Shown: positions 52,969 to 61,609, counted from the first letter of the stretch. The stretch is DNA of 64,000 nucleotides from Alectryocaccobium sp964389285 (GCA_964389285.1 CAYMCZ010000001.1:62001-126000); one strand, 5' to 3'. Notes: generated by a model from the letters alone, not told the origin. A program made the numbers and translations.

Positions 52969-53526
52969 TTAAATATCTGTCCGCCTGATTGCGGTAATTA
53001 CTTTTCCCTTTAATTCATCTGCCTTTACGGCTCCGAAGTACCGGCTGTCCTTCGCCGTTATCCTGTGGTCGCCGAGCAGGAAATATTCGTCATCCGCAAG
53101 CGTCAGCGGATAGCCTGTCGCCCCCTGATAAGGCTCCGTGGGAAAATAGATTTCGGTTTCGATTATGCGGTTGCCGTTTATAAAAAGGCTTCCGTCTGCA
53201 GTGATTTCTATCGTATCTCCCGGTATGCCCACTATTCGCCCGGTGTACTCGCTTCCGTCACGCTTCATGACCACCACGTCGTTTCTGACATAATTGTCAT
53301 TCAGCCTGTAGTAAAGAAGCAAATCTCCCGCGGCAATTTTGGGCTGCATATCGCCCCCTTTCATGGATGTTACGCCAAATAAAACGCCGAAGATTATATA
53401 AAATATTACGGCTACGATTATTATCTTTCTTACCAGAGCCCATGCCGCCTGTTGATCTGCAAGGCGTATCCTGCGGGTCCGTATTGCAGCCTCCGGCGTA
53501 AGCGGCTTTTGTGACTTCTTACTCAT
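52969..53526 (-). CDS. sipA: SipA-like pilus chaperone (catalytically dead signal peptidase I)
   Basis: 185 residues from ATG 53526, overlapping the previous gene (ATGAGTAA). One N-terminal membrane helix (about 32-52), then an S26 signal peptidase fold with conserved boxes: VGIPGDTIEI, ADDEYFLLGDHRITAKDSRY. The catalytic positions are changed: the Ser of SGxSM is Asp59 (MKGGDMQPKI) and the Lys of VKRVxG is Gly96 (YTGRIVGIPGD). These are the same Ser-to-Asp and Lys-to-Gly substitutions reported for SipA of Streptococcus pyogenes, which is needed for pilus assembly but does not cut. It sits between tip and backbone pilin genes, as in FCT loci. Confidence 0.88.
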   Translation of the reverse strand: MSKKSQKPLTPEAAIRTRRIRLADQQAAWALVRKIIIVAVIFYIIFGVLFGVTSMKGGDMQPKIAAGDLLLYYRLNDNYVRNDVVVMKRDGSEYTGRIVGIPGDTIEITADGSLFINGNRIIETEIYFPTEPYQGATGYPLTLADDEYFLLGDHRITAKDSRYFGAVKADELKGKVITAIRRTDI

Positions 53527-53743
53527 TTTCTTTTTTCGCCCCATCTGCCAAAGCATGTGTGGCTTCCTGATATATGAATACGGCTTCGTATTCTTTATGG
53601 AGCTCTTCTATCTGCTTCCAGACGTCGGCTTCATCCACGCCGCCGAAAGTCTTTTTTTTAAATTTCATGCTTTTTATATATTGTGCAACATCTTCCATAG
53701 TACGGGAGCGGCTGCGTACAGTCTGCTTTTCCTGTTTTGCCAT
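53519..53743 (-). CDS. Small basic/acidic helical protein between tip pilin and SipA genes
   Basis: 74 residues, no signal peptide or membrane helix, so cytoplasmic. Basic N-terminal third (KQTVRSRSRT), then MEDVAQYIKSMKFKKKTFGG and VDEADVWKQIEELHKEYEAVF. The F-K-K-x-x-x-G-x-D-x-x-x-V pattern followed by a helix recalls the N-terminal membrane-targeting part of DivIVA/GpsB proteins, and a coiled coil is likely. AGGAG lies 11 nt upstream. The 8-nt overlap with sipA suggests coupled expression. Possibly a cytoplasmic adaptor that places the pilus machinery; this is inference. Confidence 0.65.
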   Translation of the reverse strand: MAKQEKQTVRSRSRTMEDVAQYIKSMKFKKKTFGGVDEADVWKQIEELHKEYEAVFIYQEATHALADGAKKENE

Positions 53744-53757
53744 TTATCCGTAAACTC

Positions 53758-56097
53758 CTATAATTCACCGGCGTCATGCCGTTTCTGCGGTTTTTTGAAA
53801 AGTGCCGCCACACAAAGCCCTGCCGCACAGGCAAGAAGCAGCCATATCCGGTAACTGCCGCGTCCGTTGTTTCTTCCGGTAGGTATAACGGCGTTTTTAT
53901 AGTTGATAAAAGCATGAACTGTATCTTCCGTCAATGTGCCGGAAGCGGCCCTGCCCTGTGCGCCGTCCACGTACGTCGTATATCCGTCCGCCGAATAATC
54001 CGTCTCCGTTATCTCGTAGGCGCATCCGGCGGGAATATCGGATATTACTAAACTGTCGTTATTAGCCAGCTTAAATCCGTAACTGCCGTCCCGATTGGCC
54101 GTCCCGCCGTAAGAGGTGAGATCCAAAACTTCAGATCCGTTTGTGACTTTTACTTTGAAATCAAATTTCCTGTATTTTTCGCCCAGATTTCCGGTGACGG
54201 CTTTATTTACGGTAAGCACATGTTTTGCGTCCGGACTGTAGCGGTTTGTAAATCCGGCCGTATTGTCAGCTCCGTTAAAGGTTCCCGTCGTATTGCTTTG
54301 CGAATATAATTCCCAATCGGTTTTGACCTTATCCCCCGGAAGTGCCTTTTGCCCGTCCGATTTGACTTCGTAAACCTCATATTGGAATCCGTCGGGAATA
54401 TTCGGTATCTCAAGAGACTCTCCTCTTTTAATCTTTACCCTGTAGGTGCCCGGCAAATCTGACACGGGCTCTCCGTATCCGGAAAGGTCTAAATATCTTG
54501 TGAACTGCGAAAAATCATAAGACGCGGTTCTTAAAATGCCTGTCATGGCATCTGAATCCATGCTCTGTCCCGTAAGCGGCGGCGATATGGCGTCGGGATC
54601 TATAAAAGGATCATCATCCCCATAACCGTTTACAAACTCAGCATTTGATACTTTTCCGCCGTTTAAATCGTATATAATAATATCGGCAGTTAAACCGGTT
54701 ATTCCCTGTTGCACATATACGTTGATGGTATATTCACTTGTATCAAAAATATAACCCTCTCTGTCATCGGGGACCACACAAATCGAATACGTGTACGTAC
54801 CTTCGGCAGTATATGCAATCGGAATAACCGTTTCCGCGGTTCCGTCAATTTCAAAAAGATATTCCGTTCCCGTGCCGCCTGACGGCAAAGGAGCTCCGTT
54901 AAGAGCCGTAAGCTTATATGTCACACTCTTGCCCTCAGGGGCATCGTCCTGCGTAAAAACCTGACTTACGGGAATATAAGCTTCCACGCCGTCACCCGAA
55001 GATTGCGTATAAATCCTCGAATCCGGATGTATCTCTGAAACGCCGTTTTCATCCGGAATATTCATGTTATAGGTCAGAAATCCCGTTTCCGTAACGTAAT
55101 AATTAGAAAGACCGGCTATCTGAAGATTATATACATCTTCCGTCACTGATAATAATTCGACAGAATCTATCGGCACGCTGACGCCATCTCTGGTTCTCAG
55201 CAGGTCGCCGGCATTAAGATCTTTAACCGGAACATAGCGTTCCTGATCAAAAATATACATCTCATGCTCAGAGGTAACTTTAATCAGCTCATCTCCCGCC
55301 CGAATCACGTATATTTCTTCAGCGCTTTTTGCAATCGTATTTTCCACCTCTACAAAGGCGTTTTCGCCGGTATATGCGTCATAAGCCATTACTATATCGC
55401 CGGTTTTGACCTCTTCGATGGGAACCGTGCCGTTGTCCGTATGTATCAGGGTTCCCGCGACGAAGCAGGCCGGTGTGGTTCCATGACCGCCGTCATTTGT
55501 AAAATCGGATGCCGTATTGTTTATCGTGCCAGAATCCGAATATCCGGGCACGGTATTTATATAAGTAGTATAATCATTGTCCGGATCCTGAGTGATATTA
55601 AACGTAATGTTTTCCCAGTCACAGAATATAAAAAGAGATTGATTATTCGCAAGATCAAGCTCGCGAACCGCGGATCCTGCGGAATCAAACTCAAATGTCA
55701 GAGTCTCATCCGTACGGATCCATGTGCTTCCGTCATCCGAATTTTCCCTGTATGCCGTGATCGTGCTTCCGGGGTAACCGTTGCCAAGTATTACGGTATA
55801 ATGAAATTTTTTAGCGTTTTCCCCGTGGAGTATCTCATAATTTTGATCCACTCCGGTGATCCTGCATGTCAGCCTGTGTGAAACGGGGATAATCTCTTTC
55901 CATATGCTTACATGAAATTCAAATTCTTCGTCCGGATTGCCATCATCCGTGGTCGTATTCTTTTCTATCCTGAGGGATTTCCCAGATGAAACCCGCGGGT
56001 CATCGGCGCGCACAGCCATGCCGCCTGTAAAAAGCCCGAAAAAGATCATTACAACCATAAAGAGAGAAAATATGCTTTTTTTTGTGATTTTTTTCAT
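53758..56097 (-). CDS. Pilus tip-type surface protein with an internal Hint (intein-like) domain
   Basis: 779 residues from ATG 56097 (GGAGG 10 nt upstream). Signal peptide to about residue 31. Pilin-type domain (about 40-208) ending TASDFTNDGG. Hint domain from Cys211 (ACFVAGTLIHTDNGT) through a TxxH-type block (KVTSEHEMYIF) to Tyr-Asn344 (GFLTYN), followed by Met. Then a Spy0128/FctA-type domain (about 370-490) and two DUF7601-like domains to about 735. Sortase signal VIPTGRNNG, helix, KKPQKR. Position first in the sipA/backbone/sortase operon corresponds to the Cpa tip adhesin of streptococcal FCT pili. The Hint domain could cut the chain or expose a reactive thioester. Confidence 0.85.
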   Translation of the reverse strand: MKKITKKSIFSLFMVVMIFFGLFTGGMAVRADDPRVSSGKSLRIEKNTTTDDGNPDEEFEFHVSIWKEIIPVSHRLTCRITGVDQNYEILHGENAKKFHYTVILGNGYPGSTITAYRENSDDGSTWIRTDETLTFEFDSAGSAVRELDLANNQSLFIFCDWENITFNITQDPDNDYTTYINTVPGYSDSGTINNTASDFTNDGGHGTTPACFVAGTLIHTDNGTVPIEEVKTGDIVMAYDAYTGENAFVEVENTIAKSAEEIYVIRAGDELIKVTSEHEMYIFDQERYVPVKDLNAGDLLRTRDGVSVPIDSVELLSVTEDVYNLQIAGLSNYYVTETGFLTYNMNIPDENGVSEIHPDSRIYTQSSGDGVEAYIPVSQVFTQDDAPEGKSVTYKLTALNGAPLPSGGTGTEYLFEIDGTAETVIPIAYTAEGTYTYSICVVPDDREGYIFDTSEYTINVYVQQGITGLTADIIIYDLNGGKVSNAEFVNGYGDDDPFIDPDAISPPLTGQSMDSDAMTGILRTASYDFSQFTRYLDLSGYGEPVSDLPGTYRVKIKRGESLEIPNIPDGFQYEVYEVKSDGQKALPGDKVKTDWELYSQSNTTGTFNGADNTAGFTNRYSPDAKHVLTVNKAVTGNLGEKYRKFDFKVKVTNGSEVLDLTSYGGTANRDGSYGFKLANNDSLVISDIPAGCAYEITETDYSADGYTTYVDGAQGRAASGTLTEDTVHAFINYKNAVIPTGRNNGRGSYRIWLLLACAAGLCVAALFKKPQKRHDAGEL
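55066..55467 (-). other. Hint (intein/BIL-like) domain inside the tip protein
   Basis: 134-residue minimal Hint domain with no homing endonuclease. The first residue is Cys, the T-x-x-H block is present, and the last residue is Asn. The usual penultimate His is Tyr, and the +1 residue is Met, not Cys/Ser/Thr. By known intein chemistry this allows thioester formation and Asn-side cleavage but not normal splicing, the pattern of bacterial intein-like domains. Confidence 0.8.
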
Positions 56098-56195
56098 GTA
56101 TAAATTCCCTCCTTTCATAGTTATAAATGTCATCCCGAACGAAGTGTGGGACCCCTACCGGATGTCCACTACAAACGGAACGGATCCTTCGACTA

Positions 56196-56251
56196 CGCTA
56201 TCGCTCCGCTCAGAATGACCGTTTTTTCGCTATCGCTCCGCTCAGGATGAC
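56196..56251 (-). repeat. Tandem 24-bp intergenic-type repeat overlapping the end of a surface-protein gene
   Basis: CGCTATCGCTCCGCTCAGAATGAC (56196-56219) and a copy with one change (56228-56251), separated by CGTTTTTT; further repeat-like sequence reaches to about 56127 (CATCCCGAACGAAGTG, GGATCCTTCGACTACG). Sequences of this kind occur as dispersed repeats between genes in many bacteria. Here they encode the last 14 codons and the stop of the gene ending at 56210. Confidence 0.75.
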
Positions 56252-56950
56252 TGCGGCGCAGGCCAATACAACACCCCAGACAAATACATCCGTGTTATCG
56301 CCGGTATCGGCACCCTTTGTCTTGGCAGTTGTACCGCCCGCAGCGTTACTCCGGGCGTCGGTTTTCTTTGCCGTCTGTTCCGGCTCCGGTGTCGGCGTCG
56401 GTGTTACTTCGATCTCTTCCGCCTTAAACTGCCACTGAAGGCGTCCTTCGGCATTTTCAAACTCGTCACCCATGGTTATCGGAACATCAAGCGTGATATC
56501 AAGCGTAACCGAAGCTTTAGGCGCGAAGCTTCCGAGCAGCACCCAGTCCTCAAGATTTGCTTGTCTGTCCGCGGGTGCTTCAAAAAGAGTGCTCCCGTCT
56601 TTCGTGTCCACTTTCAGCGTCATCTGAGAAAGAAAAGCCTCGCTTCCTTCGTTTGCGCCGAGCGCCCTTAAATAGATATTGACGGTTTTATCGGTATTGT
56701 TTTTAACTTCAACGGAATCCGTCAGCGTATCTCCGGGCATTATCCTTTTAAAACCGGGAAAAAGATCCGTGGGTGACTCGCTGCTTCCAGGGGTGAAAAC
56801 AAAGTCCTGCGCGTCGCCCTCATAGCTTACGGAGCTGTCCGCGTATACCGCCGTCGTAAAAGAGAGGGCAAATATCAGCGCCAGCATAACAAACAACACG
56901 GTTATGCTTTTTGATCGTATTAAATTATGTCTGTTCAGACGGTTTTTCAT
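56210..56950 (-). CDS. Wall-anchored Ig-like surface protein of the fibre cluster
   Basis: 246 residues from ATG 56950 (AAGGA upstream; a longer in-frame start lies in the preceding gene). Signal peptide (ALSFTTAVYA), then one beta-rich domain (about 40-180) with FPGFKRIMPGDTLTDSVEVK and NIYLRALG, as often seen next to SipW/TasA-type genes. A Pro/Thr then Ala/Lys/Thr-rich spacer follows, and a final GADTGDNTDVF with membrane helix and KKRSF, a variant sortase signal. The last 14 residues are encoded by a dispersed-type repeat. Lies between the InlB-repeat gene and the pilus operon. Confidence 0.75.
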   Translation of the reverse strand: MKNRLNRHNLIRSKSITVLFVMLALIFALSFTTAVYADSSVSYEGDAQDFVFTPGSSESPTDLFPGFKRIMPGDTLTDSVEVKNNTDKTVNIYLRALGANEGSEAFLSQMTLKVDTKDGSTLFEAPADRQANLEDWVLLGSFAPKASVTLDITLDVPITMGDEFENAEGRLQWQFKAEEIEVTPTPTPEPEQTAKKTDARSNAAGGTTAKTKGADTGDNTDVFVWGVVLACAAVILSGAIAKKRSF

Positions 56951-56988
56951 ATATAGTCCTTTCGAAACGTCCCGACCCTTTGCAGCTG

Positions 56989-59900
56989 CTAATTCTCCTG
57001 CCATACCGCATAGAGTGTTATTGCGGTAAACCCGTCCGAATTTCCCGGAACGGTCAGCTGCGTCGGATATCCGAGGCTTGCGTCATGTGTATATTCGGGC
57101 TCAGTGGCGTTCGGATCCCTCGACCAGCCAAGGAAAGTATAGCCATCCCTTACCGGAATCACTTCATCATCCTCAACACGCAGCGTACAGGATGCGAGCG
57201 TCGTGTAGTCATGCCTCATCGACGGGGCGTGCGCTCCGCCGTTCGCGTAATACGTCGTCTCGAACTCGTACCGCCAGATCGCATACAGAGTCTTGGTCCT
57301 GTAGCTGTCGGATTCGGCGTAATGAGTCGGTATAAAGTACTCCGGCTGAAGATACTGCGTCGCGGTATAGATATCCGGATTTGCTTCATTCGGATAACCG
57401 TAGGTGCCTATGGTCGCGTTTTTGCTCTCCGCCCATCCGACGAACATGAATCTCTGGTTCACCGGAATCGGTGTCTTCGGTATGGTAAATGTCGAACCAT
57501 GCCATTCCACTTCGTCAAAAGTTTCCGTCTGGATAATCGTATCAGGTACCGGCGAGCCCGCGTTGCCGTCGAATTTAAGTATATAGTTTCTGGTGCGCGG
57601 CACCGGCTTCCAGATGGCATAGAGCGTGAGCGTATGCTTGCCGCCCGTACATTCCTCGCCGTCCGGATCATCAAATACTATATCTCTTGTAATAATATTG
57701 TTTTCGTCAACTTTATATTCCGGATCTGTCGAATTCGGATCCGTTGACCAGCCTAAAAAGTCAAAAGTATAGTCGTTCGTCTTGCTCTTGCTCGCATAAA
57801 CTCCGTTCGCCTCCCAAAAGGCAGTATCCCAGGTATAAGAGTCTACCTCGTCCGATATATCTATATTGCCCGAGGTATATGTTTTGGAGTTTCGTGTATA
57901 TGTCCATTTGCCGGTGTCAGGATTTATAAACTTAACGTCATATCCGCCGTTCCTGTTGAAAACAAGATCATAGGAATGTTGCGGTATCTCTTTCCATACG
58001 GCATAAAGAACCATTGTAAAATAGCCGCCGGTTTCATCGCTGTTATACGGATCATAAGCGGTTATATCCTGCTGAATGATTCCGTTTTCATCCACCGTGA
58101 AATCCGGAGTTGCGGCATTTTCATCAAAAGCCCATCCCAAAAACTCATATCTTGTATTGTTGATGTAATCTCTGGTGGCGTAAACGCCGTTTTCTTCCCA
58201 GAAATCGGTATCCCACGTATAAGATCTGGCCTCACCCGCAGGGAATGTCGCGGTGACATAATCATGTGCTCTGAATATATATTTTTTTTCTTCTTCGCCG
58301 CTTCTTCCGTCGCCGACCAGAACAGTGGTTTTGCTGTTCGGATAGCTTACGGCCCTCGTTTTCCATGTGCCGGTACTGTCCATATAGTGGTTGGTGGAGC
58401 CTGCACCGTTGCCGCAGAAAAAGAGTCTGTATGTATTTAAAGGCGTAAACTCCCACACCGCGTACAGCACCAGATTGTGTTCATATCCGTTATCATCGGT
58501 ACAATGGTTATACGTCACGTCTTCTTCTTTGACCGTGATGTCCTTTGTGATAAAACCGTTTTCGTCAACCGGAACATCCACTATGCCTGCCGCCGCGTTT
58601 TCCGATGAATATGCCCAGCCCTTAAATGTATAAGTGGAGACATTTGTGTCCTCTTTCGTACAGTAAAGGCCTTTCGTGTTCCAGAAATCGGTATCAAGAA
58701 TCCATTCGGTCGTTGTGGCCGGCAGAACCCCGCTTGTAAACTTATAATAACGTATTGAGCTGAAAGAAACGTTTTTGCCGTTAATGTCCCTTGCGCTGCC
58801 GCTCGTAGCGCCTGTTTCGGTATTCCATGTATCATTTTCCGGATCATAAGTATGGAAAAGTACAGGCGCCGTGGTTTCCTGCGTCACATTGGAAGTGAAA
58901 ATAATATTAAACGTATGATGAGGAATCTTTTTAAATACCGGCCAGAGAACAAGGTTATGAGTGGTTCCCGCGCACGGATCATCCGGCTCTTCTATTGTGA
59001 TATCCTGTCTTATATATCCGTCATCATCCACCGGAATCCGTACCGTTCCGTTGGCGGCTTCACTCGAACTGTAGGCCCATCCGATATGCTTGTATTCCTC
59101 CGTACTCGTGGAATCCCTGGTAGCTATCGGTGAGTTTGTTTCCCAGAATTCTTCATCCCATGTAGCGGATTTTACGGAAACAGCGCAGGTATCTTTTTTA
59201 AAGACCAGTCCGCCCCAGCTTCCGATGCTGATACTGCTTCCGTTGGGATTTTTCATGACGCTGTAAACCGTCGAACCCCAGGAAGATGCAGTACCCGTCT
59301 GGCGATCCACCGTCCGTATTTTGTTGTATGTATTGTTTTGAGAATTTCTTCCCACAAAATATATCTTGTATGTATGCAGCGGGTTTTTTTTCCATACCGC
59401 ATAAAGATTTGTATAATGACTGCCTCCGGTGCAGGGATTATTCGGCTCTGTAACCGTTATATCCTGTTCGATGCAGCCGTTTTCGTCAACCGTGAAATCA
59501 GGCTCCGTCGCCTTGCTGTCATACGCCCAGCCCAAAAACTCATAAGAACCCAGCTCTGTATCCGCCATGGTGGCATACTGAGGATGTTCCAGCCAGAAAC
59601 CCCTGTCCCACGTATAGGTCTCATCTGTTATCTGAGCCGTGTTATAATAATTATAACTGCTTGTGGTATAAGGCGTTCCGTTTGAAAGAAGGTAATGAAC
59701 GTATGCCGTTCCGGTGCTGTCCGGCCTGTTAGCATAAAACCTGATATAGAACGTATGTTTAGGTTTCCAGACCGCGTACAGCGTCGGCCGGTGGTTAATG
59801 ATTTTGTTTAAAACATATTCGTCTCCCGGCTGATACTCGGGCACGGTCGCGGTTTTATCATGCGACCATCCCATAAAAAGATAATTGGTTCTCGTCGGCA

Positions 59901-61011
59901 CGTTGTCCGGCAGATCAAAAATCCATATCGAAGGAGTCAGCGAATTCGCCATGGGTTCCGGTATGTTTTTTACGGAAGTATCCGTAGTATTTTTATCAAA
60001 AGTCAGGCGCGTCTCACCGTAAGGCTTGTAAAACGCCCAAAGAGTTATTTCGGGATTGTCCGCCGAAACGGTAAAAGCATCTCCGTACTGATACCCGCCT
60101 TCTTCCGTAAAGCTTACGGGCGTAACTCCCCACCATCCGAAATAATAGTCATCATCACGGGTCGGTGTGTTGTCATCTGCTTTTATCGGAAGCGTAAACG
60201 TATGGCTTCCGTCTCTTGAAATCGCAACCAAAGGATCCGGCACATTTCCATATCCGCCTATGGCCGCGTTGGCGTCAAAAGTAATGGTGTATTTAATGCC
60301 CCAGACCGCATAAAGCGTCTTTTCGCGGGACGGGGAAACAAGCGTAATATCCGGAGAAAGGGTTGCTTCACCGAAGCAGTCTGTTCCGTTATATGCATAC
60401 AAAGGCTCATCCGCATCCGCGCTTTCGGCCCATCCCATGAAGGTCTTGCCGGCTGTATCATGCAGGATGGGGAGATTCAAAACGGTAAAAGTATGCGAAG
60501 CCGAGGTATCTATTACTTCTTCTTTGTGAACGGTATAACTCTCTCCCGAATCGTTCGTAAAATATCCGCCGTTTGCGTCGTAGTTTAAGATATATCCGTT
60601 GTAAACCCACTGAGCGTAAAGCGTGGTGCTAAAAGCATCGGTATGATAATCATCTCCCGGCATGATCTTTTCGCCGCTGCCGTTCTTTTCGGTATTCCAG
60701 CCGTCAAAAGCATAGTTTTCGCGCAAGGGCTCGTTATCCGAGATCACAAAGTTTCCCGCTCCGTAGCTTATCTGCGAGTCAGGCACTTCGATATCTTCGT
60801 TATCTGCGTTGGCATCGTAAATAAGAGTATAGACGGGTGCCGCCGTAAACATGTTATTGACGCTGCCCGAACTTGCTTTCAGATAAGCGAGCGTGCCTGC
60901 GGCTGCCGCGGCCACGGCAATTATCATAAAAGCAACGATAATCAGCCGCCGGTTTAATCCCGCGGTGCGTTTCGTTATCATTTCGTTATTTGATGATGCC
61001 GTTTTGCTCAA
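56989..61011 (-). CDS. Very large SipW-leader protein with eleven InlB-type (Listeria-Bacteroides) repeats
   Basis: 1340 residues; start is TTG 61011 with AGGAG 9 nt upstream. The N-terminus has a membrane segment followed by AAAGTLAYLKASSGSVNN, the same leader shape as the SipW-dependent proteins upstream, so SipW probably removes it. The rest is eleven repeats, each ending in [LV]YAVWK-type sequence (LYAQW, LYAVW x5, LYAIW x2 and three divergent). Repeats five to nine are enlarged, with WDxxFWExNxxYATxD, YxFLGWAYD and TVDENGxIxQDIT. There is no wall-anchor motif or C-terminal membrane helix. Probably secreted and fibre-associated. Confidence 0.85.
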   Translation of the reverse strand: MSKTASSNNEMITKRTAGLNRRLIIVAFMIIAVAAAAAGTLAYLKASSGSVNNMFTAAPVYTLIYDANADNEDIEVPDSQISYGAGNFVISDNEPLRENYAFDGWNTEKNGSGEKIMPGDDYHTDAFSTTLYAQWVYNGYILNYDANGGYFTNDSGESYTVHKEEVIDTSASHTFTVLNLPILHDTAGKTFMGWAESADADEPLYAYNGTDCFGEATLSPDITLVSPSREKTLYAVWGIKYTITFDANAAIGGYGNVPDPLVAISRDGSHTFTLPIKADDNTPTRDDDYYFGWWGVTPVSFTEEGGYQYGDAFTVSADNPEITLWAFYKPYGETRLTFDKNTTDTSVKNIPEPMANSLTPSIWIFDLPDNVPTRTNYLFMGWSHDKTATVPEYQPGDEYVLNKIINHRPTLYAVWKPKHTFYIRFYANRPDSTGTAYVHYLLSNGTPYTTSSYNYYNTAQITDETYTWDRGFWLEHPQYATMADTELGSYEFLGWAYDSKATEPDFTVDENGCIEQDITVTEPNNPCTGGSHYTNLYAVWKKNPLHTYKIYFVGRNSQNNTYNKIRTVDRQTGTASSWGSTVYSVMKNPNGSSISIGSWGGLVFKKDTCAVSVKSATWDEEFWETNSPIATRDSTSTEEYKHIGWAYSSSEAANGTVRIPVDDDGYIRQDITIEEPDDPCAGTTHNLVLWPVFKKIPHHTFNIIFTSNVTQETTAPVLFHTYDPENDTWNTETGATSGSARDINGKNVSFSSIRYYKFTSGVLPATTTEWILDTDFWNTKGLYCTKEDTNVSTYTFKGWAYSSENAAAGIVDVPVDENGFITKDITVKEEDVTYNHCTDDNGYEHNLVLYAVWEFTPLNTYRLFFCGNGAGSTNHYMDSTGTWKTRAVSYPNSKTTVLVGDGRSGEEEKKYIFRAHDYVTATFPAGEARSYTWDTDFWEENGVYATRDYINNTRYEFLGWAFDENAATPDFTVDENGIIQQDITAYDPYNSDETGGYFTMVLYAVWKEIPQHSYDLVFNRNGGYDVKFINPDTGKWTYTRNSKTYTSGNIDISDEVDSYTWDTAFWEANGVYASKSKTNDYTFDFLGWSTDPNSTDPEYKVDENNIITRDIVFDDPDGEECTGGKHTLTLYAIWKPVPRTRNYILKFDGNAGSPVPDTIIQTETFDEVEWHGSTFTIPKTPIPVNQRFMFVGWAESKNATIGTYGYPNEANPDIYTATQYLQPEYFIPTHYAESDSYRTKTLYAIWRYEFETTYYANGGAHAPSMRHDYTTLASCTLRVEDDEVIPVRDGYTFLGWSRDPNATEPEYTHDASLGYPTQLTVPGNSDGFTAITLYAVWQEN

Positions 61012-61042
61012 TATTCTTATCTCCTGTTGTTTTTAAGTAATG

Positions 61043-61609
61043 TCACTCAGGCCAGCCTGCGGCTTCAAGCGCGGTGTTTCCGTTATGCGCACTCTGCGCA
61101 GCGAAAACGTCAACCGTAATAGCTGCTTTGGCGTTTTGGTAAAGATTCCCCATTTCAGGGGAAAATTTCACTTCCTCAAAAAGAGTCGCCGTGGTTTCTC
61201 CCGGCTGAAGAACTTCGTTGTAATACCAATATCCTTCAGAATATGTCCATTTTCCGTTTGTATTTTCAAATATGACCATACCGGGATCGGGCGTACCTTC
61301 CTGCTCAAATTCAGGATCAAGCGTAAAGCTGACGTCTGCTTTTACCCTCACCCATGCCGGAGAAGCGCCGATGTTTTTTACTCTCGCTATCCGGCTGCTT
61401 GAAGTTCCGGGTATGACATTAAGCGCATCCGCACTTTCTTTTTCCATTCCGTCGGATGTTTTTTCCGTCAGAAGCAGTTCTACCGTCACGTTGCCTGAAG
61501 TAATGACATTTTCAGCCGTAGCTTCTCTGCTTTTATATGCAATTGTAGTTCCAATTATTAAAACCGCCGCCATTACAGCAATAACAACGGCCAAAATCCG
61601 TTTTTTCAA
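61043..61609 (-). CDS. SipW-dependent fibre protein (TasA/camelysin-like), third of three
   Basis: 188 residues; start is TTG 61609 with AGGAGG 6 nt upstream. Leader MKKRILAVVIAVMAAV then IGTTIAYKS, cleaved probably after the Ser/Ala that follow. Beta-sandwich body (VTVELLLTEKTSDG..., KNIGASPAWVRVKADVSF) and the typical C-terminus ITVDVFAAQSAHNGNTALEAAGWP. Family members form extracellular matrix fibres (TasA) or casein-cleaving surface proteins (camelysin). Preceded by two hairpins that may lower its expression relative to the two upstream paralogues. Confidence 0.85.
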   Translation of the reverse strand: MKKRILAVVIAVMAAVLIIGTTIAYKSREATAENVITSGNVTVELLLTEKTSDGMEKESADALNVIPGTSSSRIARVKNIGASPAWVRVKADVSFTLDPEFEQEGTPDPGMVIFENTNGKWTYSEGYWYYNEVLQPGETTATLFEEVKFSPEMGNLYQNAKAAITVDVFAAQSAHNGNTALEAAGWPE

